From Phocaeicola abscessus CCUG 55929 (GTDB lineage Bacteria; Bacteroidota; Bacteroidia; Bacteroidales; Bacteroidaceae), in assembly GCF_000312445.1 (NCBI RefSeq), contig NZ_HE997182.1:532841-596840 (forward strand): a stretch of 64,000 nt of DNA, written 5' to 3'. Positions 29,136-38,859 of the stretch are shown here, in pieces. Each line of letters starts with the position of its first letter. Positions within the stretch are counted from its first letter, which is position 1. Position numbers and translations under genes: made by a program. Below the pieces are notes generated by a model. It was not told the DNA's origin, searched no databases, and was given only the letters and a program-made list of their open reading frames with translations.

Positions 29136-29768
29136 ATGAAAGATCGAGCACTCGATAAAGCGTTGAATTCCTTGTCTTTGTTCAAACGGCTGATACAAGG
29201 CGACAGACATGCGCTTGAACTACTTTATAAGGAAAATTACGACCTCTTGTTGAATTACGGATTGAAGTGCAATCCGGATAAAGACTTCGTGGAAGATTGC
29301 ATACAAGATCTTTTCATCGACTTATTTCAAAATTCGCACATCCGCATGGAGCGTCTCGTCTCGGTCAGGGCGTATCTGTTGAAAGCTTTGAGAAACAATC
29401 TCGCTTATAAGACGATTGCGATTAATAAGCAAAGCGTTTTGGAAGATTTTGAGTTCAATGTGCCTATCGACGAGGACTTGTTCGACTATATGTTTCCCAA
29501 AGATGACGAAGAGATGCGGTTAGGCCGCCAGTTAGTCGAGGCAATTTCAAAATTATCCTCCAAACAAAAAGCGGTTCTTTATCTGCGGTATGTAAAAGGA
29601 TTCGCTCATAGTGAAATCGCTGAAGCGCTGAATATCCATGTCCAATCCTCCATGAATCTGTCGAATCGCGCTTTGACAAAACTTCGCGACATCTTAGGGG
29701 GTGCGGAAGGCGATGCTTTTCCCGTCCGTTTATTAATCCTCATGTTTTTAAAAATCTTTTTGAAATAG
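29136..29768 (+). CDS. ECF-type RNA polymerase sigma factor
   Basis: A 210-residue protein with region 2 (DFVEDCIQDLFIDLFQN, residues about 50-66) and region 4 (LSSKQKAVLYLRYVKGFAHSE, ending with a helix-turn-helix). This is the form of sigma factor that Bacteroidetes pair with FecR anti-sigma factors to control SusC/SusD loci. I start at the ATG after the -7 box; an upstream in-frame extension of 48 codons would precede the promoter. The FecR gene follows by 56 bases. It likely turns on the downstream SusC-SusD genes when the receptor senses its glycan. Confidence 0.92.
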   Translation: MKDRALDKALNSLSLFKRLIQGDRHALELLYKENYDLLLNYGLKCNPDKDFVEDCIQDLFIDLFQNSHIRMERLVSVRAYLLKALRNNLAYKTIAINKQSVLEDFEFNVPIDEDLFDYMFPKDDEEMRLGRQLVEAISKLSSKQKAVLYLRYVKGFAHSEIAEALNIHVQSSMNLSNRALTKLRDILGGAEGDAFPVRLLILMFLKIFLK

Positions 29769-29824
29769 TCGAAAAAAATGAGTAGGTTTTTCTTTTGTCC
29801 CCATTATAATATAAAAGGGAATAG

Positions 29825-30904
29825 ATGAAAAACCAGATATCATATCTTCGTGAAACAATCGCCCGGCTTATTGCGTATTATCGAAAACAGGAAACCCTTT
29901 CTACGCAGGCGGAACGGGAAAGAATATGGTTTTTAATCGATAGAGGTATCGACAGAAAGATCCGACGACGGCGATTGCGTCGTCTCGCAGCAGTGATGAC
30001 AGCGGCGGCTGTTATTGTCGGTTGTATATGGATCGTGAGCCGACAGAAATCGATAACGGAAAGAGAGAGAAAGCCGATCGATATCATGGAAATCGCTGCC
30101 CAAATGATCTGCAATACGACTTCGACGGACGAAATCCGATTGATCGTTTCGCCTACCGAAATGGTTCCTGTCGATAAGGGAGCGGTCGTTATCTATTCTC
30201 CGAATGGTATCAGCGTAAACGAAGAGAAGATAACGGAAAACGAAACTCGATCCGAAGAAATGGAATACGATCAAATACTCGTTCCGAAAGGAAAATATAC
30301 CCGTCTGATTTTAGCCGACGGCTCGAGTATGTTTATCAATGCGGGAACGTCGGTGGTATTTCCGAAGAAGTTCAGGGAGGATAAACGGGAAATCTTTGTA
30401 GACGGCGAGGTATACTTGGATGTGATGCATGACGAACAGGCCCCTTTCGTCGTGAAAACGGTCGGCTTTGAGGTGCAGGTACAGGGAACGGCTTTCAACA
30501 TCAATGCATACAGCAGCTCGTTAGAAATCAATGAAGTCGTGTTAGTTCGAGGGAAAGTAAATGTGAAGAGTAAATCCGGCAAGGAGCTTACTCTTTTGCC
30601 GAACAATAAAGCGAAGATTTACCATAGCGGCGAGATGGAGAAATCGAACGTGAATGCGGCAGATTACACTCTCTGGACGCAAGGCATTTTAAACCTACGG
30701 ATCGCTCCGTTAAGTGCTATTTTAACGAAATTGAGTCGTTATTACGGAGTGGATATCACGTGCGAGAGCAATATCGCTGATATCGACATTGCCGGAAAAA
30801 TCGATTTGAAATGCAGCGTGGATGAAGCCTTGAAAAGAATCTCGGCGACGGGTGGATTCCTCGTGTCAAAACGAGGAGATACGTATGGATTGAAAGCTAA
30901 ATAG
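29825..30904 (+). CDS. FecR-family anti-sigma factor
   Basis: A 359-residue single-span inner-membrane protein. The cytoplasmic N-terminus (residues 1-50, rich in Arg) binds the sigma factor; a membrane segment follows at about residues 54-72 (AAVMTAAAVIVGCIWIVS). The periplasmic part has a FecR domain (YTRLILADGSSMFINAGTSV, DGEVYLDVMHD) and a C-terminal DUF4974-type domain (YYGVDITCESNIADIDIAGK). It relays a signal from the SusC N-terminal domain to the ECF sigma factor encoded just before it. The order sigma, FecR, SusC, SusD is the standard trans-envelope signalling layout. Confidence 0.94.
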   Translation: MKNQISYLRETIARLIAYYRKQETLSTQAERERIWFLIDRGIDRKIRRRRLRRLAAVMTAAAVIVGCIWIVSRQKSITERERKPIDIMEIAAQMICNTTSTDEIRLIVSPTEMVPVDKGAVVIYSPNGISVNEEKITENETRSEEMEYDQILVPKGKYTRLILADGSSMFINAGTSVVFPKKFREDKREIFVDGEVYLDVMHDEQAPFVVKTVGFEVQVQGTAFNINAYSSSLEINEVVLVRGKVNVKSKSGKELTLLPNNKAKIYHSGEMEKSNVNAADYTLWTQGILNLRIAPLSAILTKLSRYYGVDITCESNIADIDIAGKIDLKCSVDEALKRISATGGFLVSKRGDTYGLKAK

Positions 30905-31018
30905 TATCTTCAATATACGTCTAACTTAAAAACCAATATGGCTTATGGAAACATAATTTCGTTCAATCGAATGTCGTACCGGATAATACGAATTCTCGTC
31001 CAGAAAAAGTAACAACCA

Positions 31019-34000
31019 ATGAATTACATTTATCAACCTTATTATTTTATGGAAAACAAGTTAAAACAGATGAGCATTATTAGTCAACTGCTGAAAATAG
31101 TGCTTTTGGTAGGATTGTTGCTCTCCTCTACGGGAGGAATTGCTAAAGACTTCGTTTATGCACAGCAGCAAAAGTTCACTTTTGCCTTTGAGAAAGTTTC
31201 TATTAAATCGATATTCCAATATATCGAGGCACACAGTGAGTTTGTATTTCTCTATCGCAACGATTTGCTCGATACCTCCAAGGAAATCTCGATTAAGGCG
31301 GAGGAAGAGAGTATCGATCAGGTACTCGACCAAGTTCTCTCGGGAAGTTTCCTCATGTATAAGATCAACGATCGCCAGATCGTTTTGATGAGAGCTGAGA
31401 AAGAACTTGCCCCACAACAATCGACTAAAAAACCGGTGAAAGGAACAGTGACGGATGCTAACGGCGAACCGGTGGTCGGTGCCAATATTTTGGAAAAAGG
31501 CACCGCCAACGGAACCATTACCGATGTGGACGGTAGGTTTAGCTTGAATGTCGACGATAACGCTGTCTTAATCGTTTCTTATATAGGATATGAAACGAAA
31601 GAGGTCGGTGTCACCGGCGACAAGCCTGTCTCGGTCGAACTTCATGAAGATAGCGAAGCCTTGGATGAGGTGGTGGTAATCGGTTACGGTACGATAAAGA
31701 AGAAAGATTTGACAGGTGCGGTAGCTGCCATCAAAGGCGACGATTTGGCTTCCCGGAAAACGACTAATTTGTCAACGGCATTACAAGGTTCTACTGCTGG
31801 GATCACGGTAACCCGTACTAATAATGCTCCTGGCGCTACAGCAAGTAATATCTATGTTCGTGGGGTTACCACTATTAGCGACTCGAGTCCGCTGGTAATT
31901 GTCGATGGTGTTCCCGGCGATATTAATCAGGTCAGTCCTGATGATGTAGAAAGCGTGTCGGTCTTGAAAGATGCAGCATCCGCATCTATCTATGGCTCTC
32001 GTGCTGCTGCAGGTGTCATTTTAGTTACGACTAAACGTGCTAAGATCGATGAGGTTCGGATGAATTATAATTTCGAATACGGTATGGAGAAACCGACGAC
32101 ATTACCTGCCTATGTAGATGTGCAGCGTTATTTAGAAATGACCAATGAGCTTCGTTACAATGATAATAATGCTGGAGGGTGGTATCAGACTTATTCGGAG
32201 GAGCAGGTTAACAATTGGATAAAAAGGAGTAAGACTGATCCTGATAAATATCCGAATGTCGATTGGCGAAAACTGGTATTGAAAGATTCCGCGCCGCGTC
32301 AAACTCATTCTTTCAATGTGGCTGGCGGAAGTAAAGTGGTGCAGACGAAAGTGTCTTTGCGCTATGATAAAACGGATGGTCTTTATGCTAACAATAGTTT
32401 CGAACGGTATATGGTTCGTTCAAATAACGATATTAAGATCAATAAATTCTTGGAGGCGCATGCCGATATAAATCTGAAATTTTCTGATTATCGTACGCCC
32501 AATGCAAATCCATTGTATTATAACGTTCGTATGATTCCTCCTGTTTATGCCGATCATTGGTCGGACGGTCGTTACGGTGACGTGAAAGATGGCATGAATA
32601 TTTTAGCGATGCTTCATGAAGGGGGGAATACCAAAAGCAAATATTATCGTGTCGGCGGGAAAGTAGCGTTAGACTTTAAACCTGTTGAAGGATTGAGGCT
32701 CTCTGCTGTTTTTTCACCGACCTATAATTTTACGAAGGTGAAGAAGTTTGTGAAAAAAATACCTTATACTTATGCTGATAATGCTAATGCTGTCAAGGGG
32801 TATGTACAAGGTTTCTATACCACCAGTCTATCGGAAACTCGTGATGATGATTATAATCTGACTACACAGTTTCTGGCCAACTATATAAAGACCTTTGGGG
32901 AGCATGATATTATCGCCATGATTGGATATGAAGATTTCTATCAAAAATGGGAATATTTAGGCGCGTCCCGTGATCAATACGAATTGACTAATTTCCCTTA
33001 TTTAAATCTTGGCCCGGAAACGTATCGCGATAATAGCGGCAGTGCAACAGAATATGCGTATCGTTCCATATTCGGTCGGTTGACTTATAGTTTTGCTAAC
33101 CGTTACTTGGTACAAGGTAATTTCCGTCGAGACGGTTCAAGTCGTTTCGCATCCGATAACCGTTGGGGTAACTTCCCTTCGTTTTCTGCAGGTTGGGTTA
33201 TCAGTGAAGAACCGTTCTTTAAGAAGATGAATGCTGCTTGGTTTGATTTCTTAAAGCTGAGAGCTTCTTGGGGAACATTGGGTAATGAACGTATCGGTAG
33301 TTATTATCCTTATCAAGTAGCAATCGGTTTCAATAATGTTTTGTTATTGAACGGGGGGGATGTTTCTTCATTAACTGCTGCTGCTCAAGCAATCTATGCG
33401 GTGCGTAATATCACTTGGGAGACGACCGAATCTTGGAATATCGGTTTTGATGCGGCTTTTTTCAAAAACAGGTTAACGGTCGGTTTCGACTATTATAAAA
33501 AGATCACAAAAGATATGTTGCTTTCATTGGAAATCCCCAAATTTGTGGGTTACGATAATCCAAGCGTGAATACGGGTAAAATGAACACAAGAGGTTTTGA
33601 TCTGCAAATCGGTTGGAATGATCGAGTGGGTGACTTCCATTATTCGATCGGTGCAAATTTATCGGACTTTGTCTCTAAAATGGGCGACTTAGGAGGCACT
33701 CAGTTCCTGGGTAGTCAAGTTAAAATGGAAGGCAGCGAATTCGATGAATGGTACGGTTATGTCAGCGATGGTCTCTTTCTTACGGAAGAGGATTTAGCTA
33801 ACTCTCCCAAATTAAATAATAACATTAAGGTGGGCGATGTCAAATACAAAGATATCAGCGGGCCGGATGGCGTACCTGACGGGAAGATCTCTTCGGAATA
33901 CGATCGGGTATTGCTAGGGGGGGCACTTCCTCGTTATACGTTTGGATTTAACTTCAACGGGACTTGGAAAGGATTTGATCTGTCTATTGTCTTACAAGGT

Positions 34001-34414
34001 GTAGGGAAGCAGAACGCTTTGAAGTCAAATATTATGACCCAAGGGTTAATGGAGAACTGGTTGACATTTCCCGATTTAATCGATGGTAAATATTGGAGTG
34101 TAAATAAAACGGATGTCGAAAATGCAAAGGCAAAGTATCCACGTTTGACTTATTCGAATGCGAATTCTAATTATGCAATGTCGGATTATTGGTTATTCAA
34201 CGGTCGTTATTTACGCGTTAAAAATCTGACTTTAGGCTATACTTTTCCATCCGAATGGGCGAAGAAGATTTATATGGATGCGGTTCGTTTCTATGTTTCC
34301 GGCAATGATTTGTTCTGCTTGAGCAGTTATCCTGACGGATGGGATCCGGAAGTCAGTACTTCCGGCTATCCTATTACGAAATCTTTATTGTTTGGTATTT
34401 CTGTTAACTTTTAA
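31019..34414 (+). CDS. SusC/RagA-type TonB-dependent receptor with N-terminal signalling domain
   Basis: A 1131-residue outer-membrane receptor. A signal sequence is near residues 15-45, then an STN/secretin-type signalling domain (FTFAFEKVSIKSIFQYIEAH, about residues 50-125), a carboxypeptidase-like beta-domain (KGTVTDANGEPVVGANI), a plug (LDEVVVIGYGTIKKKDLTGA) and a large beta-barrel ending SLLFGISVNF with the aromatic terminus. The STN domain is what contacts FecR, so the receptor both imports an oligosaccharide and signals its presence. A start at the second ATG (31049) is also possible. The SusD partner begins 13 bases later. Confidence 0.95.
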   Translation: MNYIYQPYYFMENKLKQMSIISQLLKIVLLVGLLLSSTGGIAKDFVYAQQQKFTFAFEKVSIKSIFQYIEAHSEFVFLYRNDLLDTSKEISIKAEEESIDQVLDQVLSGSFLMYKINDRQIVLMRAEKELAPQQSTKKPVKGTVTDANGEPVVGANILEKGTANGTITDVDGRFSLNVDDNAVLIVSYIGYETKEVGVTGDKPVSVELHEDSEALDEVVVIGYGTIKKKDLTGAVAAIKGDDLASRKTTNLSTALQGSTAGITVTRTNNAPGATASNIYVRGVTTISDSSPLVIVDGVPGDINQVSPDDVESVSVLKDAASASIYGSRAAAGVILVTTKRAKIDEVRMNYNFEYGMEKPTTLPAYVDVQRYLEMTNELRYNDNNAGGWYQTYSEEQVNNWIKRSKTDPDKYPNVDWRKLVLKDSAPRQTHSFNVAGGSKVVQTKVSLRYDKTDGLYANNSFERYMVRSNNDIKINKFLEAHADINLKFSDYRTPNANPLYYNVRMIPPVYADHWSDGRYGDVKDGMNILAMLHEGGNTKSKYYRVGGKVALDFKPVEGLRLSAVFSPTYNFTKVKKFVKKIPYTYADNANAVKGYVQGFYTTSLSETRDDDYNLTTQFLANYIKTFGEHDIIAMIGYEDFYQKWEYLGASRDQYELTNFPYLNLGPETYRDNSGSATEYAYRSIFGRLTYSFANRYLVQGNFRRDGSSRFASDNRWGNFPSFSAGWVISEEPFFKKMNAAWFDFLKLRASWGTLGNERIGSYYPYQVAIGFNNVLLLNGGDVSSLTAAAQAIYAVRNITWETTESWNIGFDAAFFKNRLTVGFDYYKKITKDMLLSLEIPKFVGYDNPSVNTGKMNTRGFDLQIGWNDRVGDFHYSIGANLSDFVSKMGDLGGTQFLGSQVKMEGSEFDEWYGYVSDGLFLTEEDLANSPKLNNNIKVGDVKYKDISGPDGVPDGKISSEYDRVLLGGALPRYTFGFNFNGTWKGFDLSIVLQGVGKQNALKSNIMTQGLMENWLTFPDLIDGKYWSVNKTDVENAKAKYPRLTYSNANSNYAMSDYWLFNGRYLRVKNLTLGYTFPSEWAKKIYMDAVRFYVSGNDLFCLSSYPDGWDPEVSTSGYPITKSLLFGISVNF

Positions 34415-34427
34415 ATAGAGAAGACTC

Positions 34428-36128
34428 ATGAAAAAAATGTATTTGTTTATAGGGACTTTTGCGGTTCTCACGTCGTGCCATGATTTGGATATGAATCCCC
34501 TGTCGAATGGTTCGACAGAAAACTGGTATTCTTCTGCAGAAGAAGTAAGAATGGCAGTGAATGATTTGTATAGAATGATATTCTGGCCTGAAGATGGGGA
34601 ATGGCAAACTGACTGGTCGGATGATTATACTTATCGCGAAACTTTGACTTCTTTTGAAAATGCGACACTGAATGGACAAAACAGTAATGTTACGGAGCTT
34701 TGGAAGAATCAGTATAAAGCTATTGCGCGTGCTAATTCTATTATCCATAAATATCAACGGGCGATTGATAAAGGAGCCAATGCGGTTCTTGTCCGGCAAT
34801 ATGTAGCAGAAGCTCGTTTTCATCGTGCCTGTGCTTATTCTAAGTTGATACAGAGATTCGGCGACGTCCCTCTGGTTGAGGATGAAATTGATATTGAACA
34901 AGGTTTAGGAATGGGACGTACGGATAAAGCGACCGTGCTTAAGTTGATATATGATGATTTCGATAAGGCCGTCAGCACCCTTCCTGTTTCGTATAATGGT
35001 GAACAGCGTGCGACGAAAGGGGCTGCTTTGTCTATGAAAGCTCGTATCGCCCTTTATGAAAATGACTACTCGATGGCAGTAACTGCTGCTAAAGCCTGTA
35101 TGGATTTGGGGGTATATTCATTAGAGTCGGATTATGCCAGATTGTTTTTGCAGAGTACCAAAAAATCGGACGAGTTCATTTTTATCGTTCCACGTTCTAT
35201 TGAATATAATCAATACGTTGGTACGGGAGCGGTTCGTAATGATTTAATTCGTAATGCCGGCGGTTGGGCTGCAACCGACCCTTCGTGGGATTTACTGGCT
35301 TCTTATGAATGTATAGACGGCCTTCCTATTGATGAATCGCCCTTATTTGACTCTCATGATCCGTTTAAGAATCGAGACCCGCGTTTAGCAATGACTATTC
35401 AGCCTTTTGGAAAACCATTGATCGGGTATGAATACAATCCGCGTCCCGATGCCGTCTATGTAATGAACTATAATACTGGTACGCAGATTAAGAATAACGA
35501 TTCTCGCGTGAATGCGCAGTACGCTTCGTTCAATGGACTGGTATGGTGTAAAGGCGTGGATGCTTCTTGGACAGAGAACGGGTATACCATTGAACCTCTT
35601 TCTATCGTAATGCGTTATGCAGATGTATTATTAATGTATGCGGAAGCTAAAATTGAATTGAATCAGATCGATGAAAGTGTTATCGATGCGATTAATACTG
35701 TCAAGGCAAGAGCGTATGGCGTCGGGAAATCGGCCGTCGACCGATATCCGGCTGTTGCCATTGCAGATCAGGCCCAAATGCGTGTGAAGTTACGTACTGA
35801 ACGTCGGATGGAGTTTGCAAAAGAACATCGTAGATACACGGATATTATTCGTTGGAGAATTGCGAGGAGAGTGTATACACATAAGAATTACGGCATGCTT
35901 TATCCTTCTTCCATATTGCAAGAGAAGGTGGTGGATACGAATAATTGGTTCTGGCCATTTGCTCCAGACATTGACGAAGAGGGAATCCCCGATTTTACAA
36001 AGATGGAAGCGACGGGGCTTATTCAAGTGCTTTCCCAACGCCTTTGGGATGATCGCCAATATTTATGGCCCATTCCGACGTCTGAAATCCAAATTAATAA
36101 ATATATGACTCCCAATCCGGGCTATTGA
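34428..36128 (+). CDS. SusD/RagB-type glycan-binding lipoprotein
   Basis: A 566-residue lipoprotein with signal MKKMYLFIGTFAVLTSC; the lipobox is VLTSC at the end. The body shows the SusD fold: TPR-like helices with ARFHRACAYSKLIQRFGDVPLV near residue 125, and the family ending in which ERRMEFAKEHRRYTDIIRW precedes the closing IPTSEIQINKYMTPNPGY. SusD proteins form a lid on SusC and capture the glycan at the cell surface. It forms the receptor unit with the SusC just upstream. The bound glycan cannot be told from sequence. Confidence 0.95.
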   Translation: MKKMYLFIGTFAVLTSCHDLDMNPLSNGSTENWYSSAEEVRMAVNDLYRMIFWPEDGEWQTDWSDDYTYRETLTSFENATLNGQNSNVTELWKNQYKAIARANSIIHKYQRAIDKGANAVLVRQYVAEARFHRACAYSKLIQRFGDVPLVEDEIDIEQGLGMGRTDKATVLKLIYDDFDKAVSTLPVSYNGEQRATKGAALSMKARIALYENDYSMAVTAAKACMDLGVYSLESDYARLFLQSTKKSDEFIFIVPRSIEYNQYVGTGAVRNDLIRNAGGWAATDPSWDLLASYECIDGLPIDESPLFDSHDPFKNRDPRLAMTIQPFGKPLIGYEYNPRPDAVYVMNYNTGTQIKNNDSRVNAQYASFNGLVWCKGVDASWTENGYTIEPLSIVMRYADVLLMYAEAKIELNQIDESVIDAINTVKARAYGVGKSAVDRYPAVAIADQAQMRVKLRTERRMEFAKEHRRYTDIIRWRIARRVYTHKNYGMLYPSSILQEKVVDTNNWFWPFAPDIDEEGIPDFTKMEATGLIQVLSQRLWDDRQYLWPIPTSEIQINKYMTPNPGY

Positions 36129-36204
36129 AATTATGTTTAAAAGTATTGATTCGGAAAGACGATGGCCTTTCTTTTTGCTGCAATAGGAAAATGGATATTT
36201 TAAA

Positions 36205-38682
36205 ATGAAAAAGAATTTAATACTGCTTGCCGGGGCTTTAACGGCCCTTTCAACTTCCTGTTTTTCCGTGAAAGAGAAAACGATTCCTAAGTCTGTCTCC
36301 GGTATTTATCCTGTTTTGGCACATTATAATGATGAGAATGAATGTGGTACGGGCGCCGTGGTTCCTTGGGCAAATAGGTTATGGGTAGTCACGTATGGTC
36401 CTCATTGTCCGACGGGTTCCTCTGACAAACTCTATGAAATAGCTTCCGATATGACGCAGAATATTCGGAAGGAAAGTATAGGCGGTACGCCTGCCAACCG
36501 AATGATCCATAAAGAGAGCAACCAATTGTTTATAGGCCCGTATGCCGTTGATGCAAAAGGAAAAGTTAGAACGATATCTTATGATATTATGCCTGGGCGC
36601 CCGACAGGGAATGCTCGCGATTTATTTGATCCCGCGAATAAAATACTTTTGGCGACGATGGAAGAAGGATTTTATCAGATAGATGTCCATTCCTTGGAAG
36701 TAAAAGAACTTTATCCGGATGGAAACGGATTAAAGCGAAAGGCAAAGGATACGGATGCTGGGCCAATTAATGAACTGTTGCCTGGCGTTCATGGGAAAGG
36801 TTTCTACTCGGGGCAAGGTGTTGCAGTCTTTGCAAATAATGGAGAAGGAACCCAGGAAGCTTTGCAAAAATTTGATATTGAAGCAGGAGTATTAGCAGAG
36901 TGGAACGGAAAGGATTGGAAAGTTATTCGGCGTAATCAATTTACTGAAATAACAGGTCCCGGCGGTATTTATGGAAATGCTGATCCTGCGACAGATCCCA
37001 TCTGGGCGGTTGGATGGGATTATAAATCTTTGATCTTAGGCGTCCGCCAGGTTCAGGAAGGCTGGTCTTTCTATCGATTGCCCAAAGCAAGCCATAGCTA
37101 TGACGGAGCTCATGGCTGGAATACGGAATGGCCGAGGATACGCCATATTGGAACAGAGACAGAATCGAATTATCTGATGACCATGCATGGCATGTTCTGG
37201 AAATTTCCAGGAACGTTTACTGCCGACCATAGCGCCGGTATTCGTCCAGGAAGCGCTTATCTGAAAGTAATAGGTGATTTCGCCCGTTGGAATAATCAGC
37301 TTGTTTTCGGTAGTGACGATTCGGCCAAGAGTGAATTTTTGAATAAGCGCAAGGCAAAAGGTAATGTCGAAGCTACGGGGCAATCGAATTCGAATATATG
37401 GTTCACTTCTTTGACCGAACCTTATGAATTGGGACCGGTTACTGCGGAAGGAGCCGTATGGGCTAAGGAGACGATAAAGGCCAATGAATATTCTGAACCT
37501 TTCTTATTTGCCGGATGGAAGAGACGATGCGTATGGATAAAAAATGAAGGAGATATTCCTGTGACTTATACTTTCGAAATAGATGAGAAAGGGAATAATC
37601 AATGGAAAGAATTAAAAATGCTTTCCGTGGATGGAGGAAAATCCGTTTTCGTCCCCTTTGATAATCGTGAAAGAGGAGAATGGATTCGGGTTAAGATCGA
37701 TAAGACTGCGATGACCACTGTCAGTTTCTCATATGCTGCGGAAGATAACAGACCGATTGCCTCTAATGAGATCTTTATGGGTTTATCGCCTGTTTCTTCA
37801 AAAAGCGCGATGGGTGGGCTATTATATAGTTTGGGTGATAATCGCCGTGCCCTTGGCCTTTTGTCCAACAGGAGTGTAGCCGATGAATTTATGGAAACAG
37901 GTTATTATGAAATGAATGATACCTTGCAGTTAGTGAAAAAGAACGATGCCGGAACCGCGGAATTCATTCGTACGAAAATGGCTATTCCTCAGCAGGTGAT
38001 TACTGTTGATAAAGGCTCTGTATTGATTGTAGACGATTCGAATCGTAGATGGAGACTGCCGTTAGGGAATGAAGACTATAAAGCTTTAACTGATCGGGGA
38101 TTACTTCGTATCTGTCGGGAAGTAGCGACCGAACGCGACTTATTCAGTTGTATGGGTACTTTCTATGAATTGCCGGCAGAAAACGCCGATGGTTATGCTA
38201 AGATTCGTCCGATTTCGTCACATAATTTCCGTATCAATGATTATGGTTCTTATCGAGGGATGTTATTGATGACCGGCGTTGATCCGAGAGCAGGTAAGGA
38301 GAATCCTCATATCATTGTCTCTGACGATGGAAAAGCTGCGGTATGGGCCGGTGTAATTGATGATTTGTGGAAATTAGGTAAACCTGTTGGATATGGCGGA
38401 CCATGGATACAGGCTGCAGTCAAGAGAGGAGAGATCTCCGATCCTTATCTGATGGCCTTTTATGATAAGAAAGAGTTGACATTGACAGTAGAAGGAAAGA
38501 ATGCGAATATCACGATAGAAGTCGATCCCACAGGTAATGGCGACTGGATGGAATATATGACTTTACCTGCGGAAAGAAACAAAGCTTGCCATTATCGATT
38601 CCCCGATTCGTTCCAGGCAAGATGGATTCGCTTCAAGGTTGATACGGATGCGATTGTCACTACCCTTTTGGAGTATCAATAA
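36205..38682 (+). CDS. large lipoprotein of unknown function with a duplicated C-terminal domain
   Basis: I do not recognise a family for this 825-residue protein. It has a lipoprotein signal (LAGALTALSTSC, Cys near residue 20). Residues 30 to about 410 read as beta-propeller-like, with repeated short strands and Gly/Trp turns (GGTPANRMIHKESNQLFIG; GNADPATDPIWAVGWD). Two stretches, about 416-511 and 731-825, are clearly related to each other: each has a YSEPFLF/ISDPYLM start, a VTYTFEID/ITIEVDPTGN core and a closing EWIRVKID/RWIRFKVD. It follows SusD by 76 bases and is likely a surface glycan-binding or glycan-processing protein of this locus. Confidence 0.75.
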   Translation: MKKNLILLAGALTALSTSCFSVKEKTIPKSVSGIYPVLAHYNDENECGTGAVVPWANRLWVVTYGPHCPTGSSDKLYEIASDMTQNIRKESIGGTPANRMIHKESNQLFIGPYAVDAKGKVRTISYDIMPGRPTGNARDLFDPANKILLATMEEGFYQIDVHSLEVKELYPDGNGLKRKAKDTDAGPINELLPGVHGKGFYSGQGVAVFANNGEGTQEALQKFDIEAGVLAEWNGKDWKVIRRNQFTEITGPGGIYGNADPATDPIWAVGWDYKSLILGVRQVQEGWSFYRLPKASHSYDGAHGWNTEWPRIRHIGTETESNYLMTMHGMFWKFPGTFTADHSAGIRPGSAYLKVIGDFARWNNQLVFGSDDSAKSEFLNKRKAKGNVEATGQSNSNIWFTSLTEPYELGPVTAEGAVWAKETIKANEYSEPFLFAGWKRRCVWIKNEGDIPVTYTFEIDEKGNNQWKELKMLSVDGGKSVFVPFDNRERGEWIRVKIDKTAMTTVSFSYAAEDNRPIASNEIFMGLSPVSSKSAMGGLLYSLGDNRRALGLLSNRSVADEFMETGYYEMNDTLQLVKKNDAGTAEFIRTKMAIPQQVITVDKGSVLIVDDSNRRWRLPLGNEDYKALTDRGLLRICREVATERDLFSCMGTFYELPAENADGYAKIRPISSHNFRINDYGSYRGMLLMTGVDPRAGKENPHIIVSDDGKAAVWAGVIDDLWKLGKPVGYGGPWIQAAVKRGEISDPYLMAFYDKKELTLTVEGKNANITIEVDPTGNGDWMEYMTLPAERNKACHYRFPDSFQARWIRFKVDTDAIVTTLLEYQ

Positions 38683-38696
38683 ATTAATTGTAGTAA

Positions 38697-38831
38697 ATGG
38701 GTACACCGTATGATGTCGTATTTTTTGCCCCCGATTCTTTCCCAGGAAAGATCAATATCTCTTTTCGGAAAAAGGTGCCGGAGGACTTGGATTTAAAGAC
38801 GGATAATGTATATATTAGCAGTTTCGTATGA
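38697..38831 (+). CDS. 44-codon reading frame, possible remnant
   Basis: A short frame between the lipoprotein and the FAD oxidoreductase begins MGTPYDVVFFAPDSFPG and ends before the oxidoreductase start. Its composition looks coding rather than random, and it could be the tail of a lost gene or a small protein. I recognise no family. Confidence 0.25.
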   Translation: MGTPYDVVFFAPDSFPGKINISFRKKVPEDLDLKTDNVYISSFV

Positions 38832-38859
38832 AATCTTTATTCATTTAATCCAAAAGAAT

